A stretch of DNA of 64,000 nucleotides from Duganella margarita (GTDB taxonomy: Bacteria; Pseudomonadota; Gammaproteobacteria; Burkholderiales; Burkholderiaceae_D). Shown here in pieces: positions 54,175 through 62,819 of the stretch; the first letter of the stretch is position 1; every line of letters begins with the position of its first letter. Both the position numbers and the translations under genes were made by a program. Where the stretch lies: NCBI RefSeq assembly GCF_009857535.1, contig NZ_WWCS01000008.1:206345-270344 (forward strand), in the 5' to 3' direction. The notes beneath the pieces were generated by a model. It did not search any database. It worked only from the letters and a program-made list of their open reading frames with translations, and was not told the DNA's origin.

Positions 54175-54672
54175 ATGAAACATACCGACTTTGGCAGCAT
54201 GCCTTGCCCGATCGCCCGCAGCCTCGGCAAAGTAGGGGAGTGGTGGAGCATCCTGATCCTGCGTGACGCGTTCTACGGCTTGACCCGTTTTGACGAATTT
54301 GAGAAGAGCCTGAAAATTGCGCCGAATATGCTGACTCGCCGTCTGGCCGGCCTGGTCGAGGGCGGACTGATGGAGCGTCGCCAGTACAGCGCGCGGCCGC
54401 CGCGCTATGAATATGTGCTGACCAAGGCCGGCCGCGACTTCAAACCGGTGCTGCTGGCGTTCGTTGCTTGGGGCAACGATCACCTGGCGCCGGAAGGGGC
54501 CAGCCTGCTGGTGGTGAGCCGCGAAACCGGCAAACCGGCCGACCAGGTGCTGGTGGACGCCAACAGCGGCCTGGCCATCAATGACGAGGACTATATGTTC
54601 GCGCCCGGTCCGGCCGCCACCGACGTCATGCGCTCGCGGCTGATCCAGATTAACCAGCCCGGCCGCGCTTAG
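54175..54672 (+). CDS. HxlR-family transcriptional regulator
   Basis: The protein is 165 residues. The HxlR winged helix spans residues 8-100 (CPIARSLGKVGEWWSILILRD, FDEFEKSLKIAPNMLTRRL, YEYVLTKAGRDFKPVLLAFVAWGND), with the single N-terminal cysteine C11 used as a redox or electrophile sensor in some relatives. The C-terminal 60 residues are an extra tail. GAGGAG precedes the ATG. It has its own terminator; no target gene is adjacent on the same strand. Confidence 0.9.
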   Translation: MKHTDFGSMPCPIARSLGKVGEWWSILILRDAFYGLTRFDEFEKSLKIAPNMLTRRLAGLVEGGLMERRQYSARPPRYEYVLTKAGRDFKPVLLAFVAWGNDHLAPEGASLLVVSRETGKPADQVLVDANSGLAINDEDYMFAPGPAATDVMRSRLIQINQPGRA

Positions 54673-54693
54673 GCGGCGCCGGCAAGGCCACCC

Positions 54694-54719
54694 AGCGGCG
54701 CTGCGGCGCCGCTTTTTTT
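54694..54719 (+). terminator. Intrinsic terminator after the HxlR-type gene
   Basis: AGCGGCGC (54694-54701) pairs with GCGCCGCT (54706-54713) around TGCG, followed by TTTTTTA. Stem and T-run are both strong. Confidence 0.85.
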
Positions 54720-54886
54720 ACGCCGAAATTATGTTGCTTTCACTAAATTAGTTTCCAATCGGAACCAAAAAGGCTTAGATATCAGGGACTTAACAGGGGG
54801 CTGCGGGAGGCTCCGCAAACTGTGGAATAATGCGGTAATCAGCGTAACGGCGCGCTGCCGCAACACAGTAGAGGAAAGTTAATTTG

Positions 54887-57730
54887 GTGGACATGTTTGC
54901 GCTCGACGACGAGCTGGCGCAGTGGGAAACGGCCTTGCCCGATGCGCAAGGCCCGGAACGGCTGAAGCTGCTAATGGCGCTGGCCTGGCATATGCGCCAG
55001 CGGGATCCCGCGCGCGCGCAGCAACTGGCCACCGAGCTTGTCCCCCTGCTGGCGCTGCTGGCGCCGGACGCCGCCCTGGTGCAGCGGGCGCGGCTGCACC
55101 TGATCACTGCCGAGCCGGCCTGGCTGCGCGGAGACCTGGACACCGCCGTCGATGCTGCCGAACAGGCATTATTGCTCTGTGACCGGGCGGCCGACAGCGT
55201 GCCGGCCGCCGCCGCCGCCTGCCGCGCCGACGCCTGCTGGGTGCTGGCCTGGTCCAGCAACGACCGGGGCCTGAGCGCCGATGGCGACGGCTGGCTGCGC
55301 CAGGCTGCAGCCGCCGCCCGCGTGGCGGCCGATCCCTTGCGCATCGACATCGTCGACGCCGCCTCCGGCATTTGCGACGCCTTCAGCGACGGCCCGGCCG
55401 CGCAGCAGCGCTGGCACGACCGCTTCAGCACCGACCTGCACGGCGTGCCCCCGATCGCGGCCGGCTGGATCAGCGACTTCTTCGGCACCTGCGCTTTCCA
55501 GCGCAGCGAATACGGGCGCGCCATCGGCCACCTGATGCTGAGTTTTGAGACCGCGCTGGCCAGCGGCCAGATCCGCCGCGCCATCATCGTCGCTACCAAT
55601 ATCGGCAACGGTTTTACCAGCCTCAACGCGCACGAGTCGGCGCTGGAATGGATGCAGCGCGGGCTCGACCTGGCGCGTCCGGCCGGCTGGCCGCTGAGCA
55701 TCGGCATGTGCCTGATGCAGACCGCCGAAACGCTGCGCCAGCTGGGCCAGCGCGACGCCGCCCAGAACCTGCTGCGCGAAGCGCTGAGCACGCTGGCGCC
55801 GCTGTCCGGCTCGCGCGCCTACGCGGTGGCGCTGGAATACCAGGGCGACCTGGCGCTCGACCTCGGCAACTATGCCGCCGCGCTGGAAAGTTTCACCCGC
55901 CTGGCCGCGCGCGGCGACGCGCTGCGCCAGAACGATTTCCAGAGCAGCGCGCGGCGCGGCCAGGCGCATGCGCTGTCGCATCTGGCGCGCGCCGACGATG
56001 CGCTGGCCGCCGCCCAGGCCGCGCTGGCGCTGGCGCGCGACCATGACGACGCCTCGAGCCAGATCGCCGCCCTGAATGTGCTGGCCGACATCCATGCCCG
56101 CCATTCGCTGCCGAGCCCGGAACGGATGGCGGCGCCCAACGCCGTGCTGCACTATCTGCAGCTGGCGCTGGAGATCGCCGCCACCATCGACGGCTACACG
56201 GTGCCCGGCGCGTTGCTGGACGCGGCGGCGCGCGAGTATGCCGCCATTGGCGATTACCAGCGCGCCTACACCATCGCGCTGCGCGCCAACAGCGCGCGCG
56301 ACCAGACCCACAGCAAGGAAGCCACCCACCGCGCCATCGCCATGCAGGTGCAGTACCAGACTGAACGCGCGCAGACCGAGGGCGAGCATCATCGCCAGCT
56401 GGCGGCGGCCGAGGCGCAGCGCGCCGAAGTGCTGCAACAGACCAGCGCCACGCTGGAACACCTGAGCGCCGTCGGCCAGGAAATCACCGCCCATCTGGAT
56501 GCGGCGGCGGTGTTCCGCGCGCTGGACCGCCATGTCCATGGCTTGCTGGATGCGACCCACTTCTCGATCTTCCTGCTGCAGCCGGACGGCGCCTCGCTGG
56601 TGTGCGAATTCGGCATCGAAGCCGGCCAGCCGCTGCCGCGGGTGCGCATCGCTGCCAATGATCCCAGCGCCAACACCGCGCGCTGCCTGCGCGAACGGCG
56701 CGAGATCCTGGTCGAGCTGGACGACGAAGATGTCACCCCCAACCTGATTCCCGGCACGCTGCCGACCCAGAGCCTGCTGTTTGCGCCGCTGCGCGTGGGC
56801 GAGCGGGTGCTGGGCGTGATGACGGTGCAGTCGCTGCTGGCGCGCGCGTACGGCGAACGCGAACGGCTGATCTTCCGCACGCTGTGCGCCTACGGCGCCA
56901 TCGCGCTCGACAACGCCAGCGCCTACCGCCAGGTGGCCGCCACCCAGCAACAGCTGCTGGATAAAAACCTGGAACTGGAGCAGGCCTACCGGGCGCTGGA
57001 GGAAGTCAGCCTGACCGACCAGCTGACCGGACTGCGCAACCGCCGCTTCTTCCTGCAAAACGTCGACGCCGACGTCGCCATGAGCCTGCGCGGCTACGAC
57101 GCCGGCCTGCACCGCGAACTGAACGAGTGCGACCTGCACGCGGCCAAGGACCTGGTGTTCTTCATGGTCGACCTCGACCACTTCAAGGAAGTCAACGACC
57201 GCTACGGCCACGCGGCGGGCGACTCAATCCTGGTGCAGATGCAGGAACGGCTGCGCGAAGTGTTCCGCGAATCGGATTATGTGATCCGCTGGGGCGGCGA
57301 GGAATTCCTGGTGCTGGCGCGCGCCACCCACCGCGACGAGGCGCCCGGCGTGGCCGAGCGCATGCGGCGCGTGGTCGCCGAGCGCGACTTCATCTTGCCG
57401 GACGGCGTGCGCTTGTCCAGGACCTGCTCGATCGGCTTTGCCTGCTTCCCGTTCCTGCCCTCGCAGCCGCGTTTGCTGTCGTGGTCGCAGGTGGTCGAAC
57501 TGGCCGACCAGGGCCTGTACATCGCCAAGCGCTCCGGCCGCAACGCCTGGGCCGCGCTGTACAGCACCGACGCCACGCGCGCCGACGGCGTGTTCCCGCG
57601 CCTGATGCAGCGGCTGGACCAGGCCGTGGGCGACGGCGAGGTGCGGCTGGTGTCCAACCTGACCGGGCCGCTGGTGCTGGGCGGCGAGCGCCGCCGCATC
57701 GGCCTGTCGAGCGATCTGGAGTTGAACTAG
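54887..57730 (+). CDS. TPR-GAF-GGDEF diguanylate cyclase
   Basis: The protein is 947 residues and cytoplasmic. The N-terminal half is a set of TPR-like helical repeats (to about residue 470). A coiled linker and GAF domain (about 520-690, FSIFLLQPDGASLVCEFGIEAG, VMTVQSLLARAYGERERL) precede the GGDEF domain (SLTDQLTGLRNRRFF to the end). The active-site loop is G803-G-E-E-F807, and an inhibitory I-site R794-E-S-D797 stands five residues before it, so product inhibition by c-di-GMP is expected. The start is GTG at 54887, eight bases after GAGGAAAG; TTG 54884 and ATG 54893 are alternatives. It leads an operon with tag and mnmC. Confidence 0.92.
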   Translation: MDMFALDDELAQWETALPDAQGPERLKLLMALAWHMRQRDPARAQQLATELVPLLALLAPDAALVQRARLHLITAEPAWLRGDLDTAVDAAEQALLLCDRAADSVPAAAAACRADACWVLAWSSNDRGLSADGDGWLRQAAAAARVAADPLRIDIVDAASGICDAFSDGPAAQQRWHDRFSTDLHGVPPIAAGWISDFFGTCAFQRSEYGRAIGHLMLSFETALASGQIRRAIIVATNIGNGFTSLNAHESALEWMQRGLDLARPAGWPLSIGMCLMQTAETLRQLGQRDAAQNLLREALSTLAPLSGSRAYAVALEYQGDLALDLGNYAAALESFTRLAARGDALRQNDFQSSARRGQAHALSHLARADDALAAAQAALALARDHDDASSQIAALNVLADIHARHSLPSPERMAAPNAVLHYLQLALEIAATIDGYTVPGALLDAAAREYAAIGDYQRAYTIALRANSARDQTHSKEATHRAIAMQVQYQTERAQTEGEHHRQLAAAEAQRAEVLQQTSATLEHLSAVGQEITAHLDAAAVFRALDRHVHGLLDATHFSIFLLQPDGASLVCEFGIEAGQPLPRVRIAANDPSANTARCLRERREILVELDDEDVTPNLIPGTLPTQSLLFAPLRVGERVLGVMTVQSLLARAYGERERLIFRTLCAYGAIALDNASAYRQVAATQQQLLDKNLELEQAYRALEEVSLTDQLTGLRNRRFFLQNVDADVAMSLRGYDAGLHRELNECDLHAAKDLVFFMVDLDHFKEVNDRYGHAAGDSILVQMQERLREVFRESDYVIRWGGEEFLVLARATHRDEAPGVAERMRRVVAERDFILPDGVRLSRTCSIGFACFPFLPSQPRLLSWSQVVELADQGLYIAKRSGRNAWAALYSTDATRADGVFPRLMQRLDQAVGDGEVRLVSNLTGPLVLGGERRRIGLSSDLELN

Positions 57731-57732
57731 GC

Positions 57733-58293
57733 ATGGATAAACAACGCTGCAGCTGGGCCAATCCGGCCAATCCCCTGTATCTGGCATATCACGACACCGA
57801 GTGGGGCGTGCCGTGCCACGACGAGCGGCGCTTGTTCGAGATGCTGAACCTGGAAGGCGCGCAGGCGGGCTTGAGCTGGGAGACCATTCTCAACAAGCGC
57901 GAGAACTATCGCGCCGCGTTTGACCAGTGGGATGCGCGCAAGATCGCCGTGTATGGCCCGGACAAGGTGGCGGAGCTGCTGGGCAATGCCGGCATCGTGC
58001 GCAACCGGTTGAAGGTGGCGGCCGCCATCACCAATGCGCAGGCGTATCTGCGCTTGCTCGACAGCGGCAGCAGCCTGGATAAGCTGCTGTGGTCTTACGT
58101 CGGCGGCAAGCCGATGGTGCGTGGCGAGGGACCGCGTCCGGCCAAGACCGAGCTGTCGGATCGTCTTTCCAAGGATCTGGCCAAGCTGGGTTTCAAGTTT
58201 GTCGGTTCGACGATTATGTATGCCTATATGCAGGGCATCGGCATGGTCGATGACCATGCGCCGGATTGCTTCTGTCGCAAGGCGCGCAAGTGA
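57733..58293 (+). CDS. tag: DNA-3-methyladenine glycosylase I (Tag)
   Basis: The protein is 186 residues, the family length. CSWANPANPLYLAYHDTEWG at the start is the Tag signature, with LNLEGAQAGLSWETILNKRE as the substrate pocket. The zinc ligands lie near the N-terminal Cys and the C-terminal HAPDCFC. It removes 3-methyladenine in base-excision repair. It begins two bases after the cyclase stop, so it is in that operon. Its stop overlaps the GTG of mnmC. Confidence 0.95.
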   Translation: MDKQRCSWANPANPLYLAYHDTEWGVPCHDERRLFEMLNLEGAQAGLSWETILNKRENYRAAFDQWDARKIAVYGPDKVAELLGNAGIVRNRLKVAAAITNAQAYLRLLDSGSSLDKLLWSYVGGKPMVRGEGPRPAKTELSDRLSKDLAKLGFKFVGSTIMYAYMQGIGMVDDHAPDCFCRKARK

Positions 58294-59999
58294 GCATGCA
58301 GGTCGTGCTGGACACCGGGTTTGGCAGTGGCGAGCGGTTTGCTGCGGCCCGCGCGCAGGGCGGGCGTTTGCATTACATCGCGATCGCCGCCGCGCTGCCG
58401 CCGGCTGCTGCGGTGGACGATGCGCAGCTGCGCGCTGCATGGCCGTTGAATGTGCCGGGCTTTCATCGCGTGATCCTGAATGATGAGGTGACGCTCGATT
58501 TGCTGGTGGGCGCGGTGGATGCCGTGCTGCCGCAGATTAGGGCGCGCGTGAACGTGTTTTATCTGTCGCCGGATGTTGCGCCGGCATGCGCGCGCACGCT
58601 GGCGAAACTGGCCGTGCAAGGCGCCACGCTGCACGCCCGCGCCGCCGATGACGCGCTGGTGTGGGCGCTGACGGCGGCGGGCTTCGTGTGCCGCATCGCT
58701 GGCGATGCTGATGCTCATGCCTCGGCCAACGACGATGCGCACGCCGCCGCGCCGGATATCGCGGCGGTCTACCTTGGCCGCAAACCGCAGCCTGCTGCGC
58801 AATCCGTTCCGGTGCGGCGCGCGGTGGTGATCGGCGCCGGGCTGGCCGGTTCGTCGGCCGCGCAGCGTTTGTGTGCGCGCGGCTGGCAGGTGACGCTGAT
58901 CGAACGCCACGCGCAGCCGGCGCAGGAGGCGTCCGGCAACCTGGCCGGCATCTTCATGCCGCTGCTTTCCAAAGATGACAACCTCCCAACGCGCCTGAGC
59001 CGCGCCGCCTATCTGTTTGCGCTGCGCGAGTGGCGCCGCATGGGCGGCGTCGGCACAGCATTCCTGGGCGCTGATTGCGGCGTGCTGCAACTGGCGCGCG
59101 ATGACCGGCACGCCAAGGTGCAGCAGGACGCGCTGGCCCAGTGGAACTATCCGCCACAATACGCCCGCTGGGCGGATGCGCAGGAAGCCAGCGCCTTGAT
59201 CGGCGCGCCGACGCCGCATGGCGGCTGGCTGTTTGCGCAAGGCGGCTGGGCGCGGCCGCGGTCGCTGTGCGAAGCGATGCTGGCGGCGTGTGGCGCGCGC
59301 CTGCAACGCGTGTTCCACACCGAAGCGCTGGACCTGCTGCGGGTGGACGACGACTGGCAGGTGCGCGGCGCGGACGGCGCGCTGATTGCGCAAGCGCCCA
59401 CCGTCGTTCTGGCCAGCGGCGCCGGCGCCGACCAGATCGCACAGGCGACGGAACTGCCGCTGGCCAAGCTGCGCGGCCAGGTCACGCACCTGCCGGTCGA
59501 TGCCGCCGCCGCGCCGCCGCTGCTGCCACTGGTGGTATGCCGCGAGGCGTATGTGACGCCGCCGTCGGATGGCATTGTGTGCGCCGGCGCCACCTACGAC
59601 AACGACGACGATCCGGCGCTGCGCGCCAGCAGCCAGCAGGAGAATCTGGCCCGATTGGCGAAGATTATCCCTGGCGACGCCGTTGCGGCATTGGCGCACA
59701 CCGCGCCGCTGGCCGGCCGGGTGGGCTTCCGCGTGGCCGCGCCGGACCGCCTGCCGCTGGCCGGCGCGCTGCCCGACTACCCGAACGCCGGCCGGCTGGA
59801 ATTTCTGTCCGACGTGCCGCGCCATCCCGGCCTGCATTGCCTGCTTGGCTACGCGTCGCGCGGCCTGATCTGGGCCCCGCTGATGGCGGAACTGCTGGTC
59901 TCTCAACTGGAAAACACACCGCTGCCGCTGGAGGCGGCGCTGGTTGAAGCACTGGACCCGGGCCGCTTCCTGCTCAAGCAGCGCCGCCGCGCGCAGTAG
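58290..59999 (+). CDS. mnmC: MnmC tRNA-modification protein with eroded methyltransferase half
   Basis: The protein is 569 residues. The C-terminal FAD oxidoreductase half is intact: AVVIGAGLAGSSAAQRLCAR (FAD motif), EASGNLAGIFMPLLS, GGWLFAQGGWARP, and the late FRVAAPDRLPLAGALPD and GYASRGLIWAPL. It removes the carboxymethyl group of cmnm5s2U in tRNA wobble position 34. The N-terminal methyltransferase half starts directly at motif I (VVLDTGFGSGERF), without the usual leading 50-60 residues. In place of the expected D-G-F-x-P-x-x-x-P motif it has VFYLSPDVAP. GTG at 58290 overlaps the tag stop; ATG 58296 is the alternative. Confidence 0.88.
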   Translation: MSMQVVLDTGFGSGERFAAARAQGGRLHYIAIAAALPPAAAVDDAQLRAAWPLNVPGFHRVILNDEVTLDLLVGAVDAVLPQIRARVNVFYLSPDVAPACARTLAKLAVQGATLHARAADDALVWALTAAGFVCRIAGDADAHASANDDAHAAAPDIAAVYLGRKPQPAAQSVPVRRAVVIGAGLAGSSAAQRLCARGWQVTLIERHAQPAQEASGNLAGIFMPLLSKDDNLPTRLSRAAYLFALREWRRMGGVGTAFLGADCGVLQLARDDRHAKVQQDALAQWNYPPQYARWADAQEASALIGAPTPHGGWLFAQGGWARPRSLCEAMLAACGARLQRVFHTEALDLLRVDDDWQVRGADGALIAQAPTVVLASGAGADQIAQATELPLAKLRGQVTHLPVDAAAAPPLLPLVVCREAYVTPPSDGIVCAGATYDNDDDPALRASSQQENLARLAKIIPGDAVAALAHTAPLAGRVGFRVAAPDRLPLAGALPDYPNAGRLEFLSDVPRHPGLHCLLGYASRGLIWAPLMAELLVSQLENTPLPLEAALVEALDPGRFLLKQRRRAQ

Positions 60000-60039
60000 C
60001 TGGGGCACTACGTTGTTGCGCTTACGCAAACCTCCTGCG

Positions 60040-60069
60040 TTGGCGGCCTTGCTGGCGGCAGGCTATAAT
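60040..60069 (+). promoter_or_regulatory. Probable promoter of the kinase/TPR regulator operon
   Basis: TTGGCG (60040-60045) is followed after 18 bases by a perfect TATAAT (60064-60069). It lies 37 bases before the kinase start at 60107. Confidence 0.5.
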
Positions 60070-60106
60070 CGGCCCCTGAACACCGCCGTCCATGGAGATC
60101 CTGCAA

Positions 60107-60817
60107 ATGGATGAACAAGCATCGCAGCAGCAAGAAGGCTCACCGGAGCTGTTCATGTTCCTCGCGTCCACCGTGCATGACATGAAAAATTCGATCAGCG
60201 TCCTCAGTGGCACGCTGGAGAACCTGCTGTCCGCACACCAGTCCAGCGCCGCGCCGGAGTACGGCCAGATGGCGCAGATGCTGTACCAGACCAAGCGCCT
60301 CAACGATAACCTGATCCAGTTACTGGCGTTGTACAAGGATGTCGGCAAGCCTGGCTATCCGTTCGATCCGGCGCCGCGCAGCGTGCGCGAGCTGGTGGAG
60401 CTGGTGGCCGGCCAGGCGCACATGCTGCTGCAATCGCGCGGCATCGCCTTTGAGGTCGACTATCCGCAGGACGCCATCTGGACGCTGGATGAAGAACTGG
60501 TCATCGGGGTGCTGGTCCACGCCATCAACAACGCCGTGCGCTACACGCGCGACCGCATCCGCCTGTCGATCGCCGTCGATGGCGACTATCTGGAACTGCG
60601 TGTGGAAGACAACGGCGCCGGCTTCCCGGCCAATATGCTGGAATCGGGCGCCAGCGCCAAGGCGGCGATTAACTTTCTAAGCAATAGCAGCGGCCTGGGT
60701 CTGTACTTTTCCAGCGAAGTGGCGAAGATGCACAAGCACCGCCAGCGCAGCGGCAGCATCGCACTGGAAAACGGCGGCGCCATGGGCGGCGGCTGTTTCG
60801 TGTTGCGGTTGCCATGA
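60107..60817 (+). CDS. Small cytoplasmic sensor histidine kinase
   Basis: The protein is 236 residues with no membrane segments. Following a Gln/Glu-rich start, it has a HisKA-like helix with H24 in STVHDMKNSISVLSG and an HATPase domain (LVHAINNAVRYTRDRI as N box, VEDNGAGFPANML, SNSSGLGLYFSSEVAKMHK). No sensor domain is present, so it probably reads a partner protein. The ATG at 60107 has GGAG nine bases upstream; an in-frame ATG at 60092 would add five residues. The stop overlaps the response-regulator ATG (ATGA). Confidence 0.85.
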   Translation: MDEQASQQQEGSPELFMFLASTVHDMKNSISVLSGTLENLLSAHQSSAAPEYGQMAQMLYQTKRLNDNLIQLLALYKDVGKPGYPFDPAPRSVRELVELVAGQAHMLLQSRGIAFEVDYPQDAIWTLDEELVIGVLVHAINNAVRYTRDRIRLSIAVDGDYLELRVEDNGAGFPANMLESGASAKAAINFLSNSSGLGLYFSSEVAKMHKHRQRSGSIALENGGAMGGGCFVLRLP

Positions 60818-62550
60818 TGAGCAGCGAAGTCTTTAGCGCCAACACCGGCGCCGACGGCGGCATCGGCTGGGCGGATAAGCGTTACCTGATCATCGACGAT
60901 TTCGTCGGCATCCGCCAGCTGCTGCGCGAGTCGTTGCGCAACCTCGGCGCCAAGCATATCGACCAGGCGTCCAGCGGCGGCGAGGCCATGGTGCTGCTGT
61001 CGAAAACCCGCTATGACGTGGTGCTGTGCGACTATAATCTGGGCGATGGCAAGAACGGCCAGCAGGTGCTGGAAGAGGCGCGCATCCGCAACCTGATGCT
61101 GCCGTCCAGCGTGTGGCTGATGGTGTCGGCCGAAAAAAGCGTGGAGTCGGTGATGGGCGCCGCCGAGCACCAGCCGGACGCCTACATCATCAAGCCGATC
61201 ACCGAGGGCGTGCTGCTGACGCGCCTGAACCGGGTGTGGATCAAGAAGCAGGTCTTCCACGAAATCGACCAGGCCTTTGCGGACAAGGATTACCTGCGCG
61301 CGGCCAAGCTTTGCCAGGACCAGGTGGCGCATCACCCGCTGCACGCCATCGACTTGCTGCGTATGAAGGCCACGCTGCTGTTGAAGGCCGGCGAGACCGA
61401 ACAGGCGGGCGTGGTGTACGAGCAGGTGTTGCAAGATCGGGACTACAACTGGGCGCGTTGCGGCCTGGGGAAAATCCGCATGGCCGCCGGCGACCTGGAA
61501 GCGGCGCGCATGATGTTCCAGGCGGTGATTGCCGATAACCGTTTTTACATCGATGCCTTCGACCAGCTGGCGCAGTCGTTCCAGCTGCAGGGCAAAACCG
61601 AAGAGTCGTTCGACGTGCTGCAAAAGGCGGCCAAGCTGTCGCCCAATTCGGTGCCGCGTCAGCGTTCGCTGGGGCAGACGGCGCTCAAGCTGGGCAATAT
61701 TCCCGTGGCGGAGAAGGCCTTCCGCAAGTGCATCGAGATCGGCGAGTTCTCGGTGCGGAAGACGGTCGATGCCTATCTCGGCCTGGCGCGCGTGTGCGGC
61801 CAGAAGAACGATACCAAGGAGGCCATCCGCCTGCTCAACGCGGCGGTCCACCAGTTCGGCGGCGACCAGGTGACGCTGCGCGCCAAGATCACAGAGGGAC
61901 TGGTGTATCACGAGAGCGGCGATTTCCGGCGCGCGCGCAAGTCCGGCGACGAGCTGGAAGCGATGCTGGCCGACGATGTGCGCCAGCGGCCGGACACCGA
62001 GACCTGCCTGGATATGGCGACCTTGCTGTTTGCGGTCGGCGTCAAGGAGGCGCCGGTCCACCTGCTGCAATATGTCACCCGCAATAACCACGACAACGCG
62101 GTGCTGCTGGACGATGTGCAGAAAATCTTCGACCGCGCGCGCATGAGCGACGAGGGCGCGGAACTGATCAGGGAAGCGCGCCTGGAAGCGGCGGAGATGA
62201 TGAACCGCGGCGTGCTGCTGTGGAAGACCGGCAAACTGGCGGAAGCCATCGACTGGATGCGCGTGGCGCGCCGCTCGCTGCCGCACAATATGCGCATCCT
62301 GTTCAACTCCGCACAGATCATCATCTCGACGTTGCAGCAGAATGGCTACGAGCGCGGGCTGGCCGATGAGGCGATCGGCGTGTTGATGCACGTTGACGCC
62401 ATCGCGCCGGGGCAGCAGCGTTTCGCGCAGCTGATGGAGCAGCTGGCGCTGCTGGCGCCGGTGTCTGGCGTGGTGGCTGCGGCGGCGGCCAGCGAGTACG
62501 AAGCCGCCAATGGACCGGTGCCGGAGAGCACCCGATTTACCAGTAGTTAA
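60814..62550 (+). CDS. Response regulator with long TPR domain
   Basis: The protein is 578 residues. The receiver domain (about 22-140) has IIDD at 26-29, phospho-Asp D73 in VVLCDYNLGDGKNG and the conserved Lys K127 in AYIIKPIT. The remaining 430 residues are TPR-type helical repeats (for example AAKLCQDQVAHHPLHAIDLL, AARMMFQAVIADNRFYIDAF, AEKAFRKCIEIGEFS). There is no DNA-binding or enzyme domain, so output is through protein-protein contacts. It is translationally coupled to the kinase and is probably its direct target. Confidence 0.9.
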   Translation: MMSSEVFSANTGADGGIGWADKRYLIIDDFVGIRQLLRESLRNLGAKHIDQASSGGEAMVLLSKTRYDVVLCDYNLGDGKNGQQVLEEARIRNLMLPSSVWLMVSAEKSVESVMGAAEHQPDAYIIKPITEGVLLTRLNRVWIKKQVFHEIDQAFADKDYLRAAKLCQDQVAHHPLHAIDLLRMKATLLLKAGETEQAGVVYEQVLQDRDYNWARCGLGKIRMAAGDLEAARMMFQAVIADNRFYIDAFDQLAQSFQLQGKTEESFDVLQKAAKLSPNSVPRQRSLGQTALKLGNIPVAEKAFRKCIEIGEFSVRKTVDAYLGLARVCGQKNDTKEAIRLLNAAVHQFGGDQVTLRAKITEGLVYHESGDFRRARKSGDELEAMLADDVRQRPDTETCLDMATLLFAVGVKEAPVHLLQYVTRNNHDNAVLLDDVQKIFDRARMSDEGAELIREARLEAAEMMNRGVLLWKTGKLAEAIDWMRVARRSLPHNMRILFNSAQIIISTLQQNGYERGLADEAIGVLMHVDAIAPGQQRFAQLMEQLALLAPVSGVVAAAAASEYEAANGPVPESTRFTSS

Positions 62551-62597
62551 ACCAACATGACACTCAATTTTGAGAGCAAATAAAGGGCACAAAAAAT

Positions 62598-62813
62598 ATG
62601 CGCGACATCGCCAAAGAAGTTTATAAAAAAATGAAGGTAGGCAGTGTGGCCTGGGTTCGCCCGGTAGCCGCCAAGGGCGATACCCTGGAGAGCTTTCAGG
62701 CTGCCCACGACAGCGCCAAGCTGCTCGAAGAGGAAGGCCTGATCGATATCGAGAAAGTGGAACGTCAGGCCGATGGCCTGATCGACGCCATCCGCATCCA
62801 GCGGCTGGCGTAA
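62598..62813 (+). CDS. Small hypothetical protein downstream of TPR response regulator
   Basis: The protein is 71 residues, soluble, and strongly helical in prediction by eye (acidic heptads SFQAAHDSAKLLEEEGLIDIEKVERQADG). No signal peptide, membrane helix or known domain is seen. It lies 47 bases after the regulator on the same strand and convergent with phaM. Its composition matches the host genes, arguing that it is a resident gene. Confidence 0.6.
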   Translation: MRDIAKEVYKKMKVGSVAWVRPVAAKGDTLESFQAAHDSAKLLEEEGLIDIEKVERQADGLIDAIRIQRLA

Positions 62814-62819
62814 TTTGCC

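Noticed and set aside
57733..58400. A frameshift that might hide the missing MnmC N-terminus
   Set aside because: The upstream bases are fully occupied by an intact tag gene whose stop overlaps the mnmC start, so there is no room for a lost 5' part.
58224..60029. A 601-codon antisense frame over mnmC
   Set aside because: No domain, Arg/Gln-rich shadow of a real gene.
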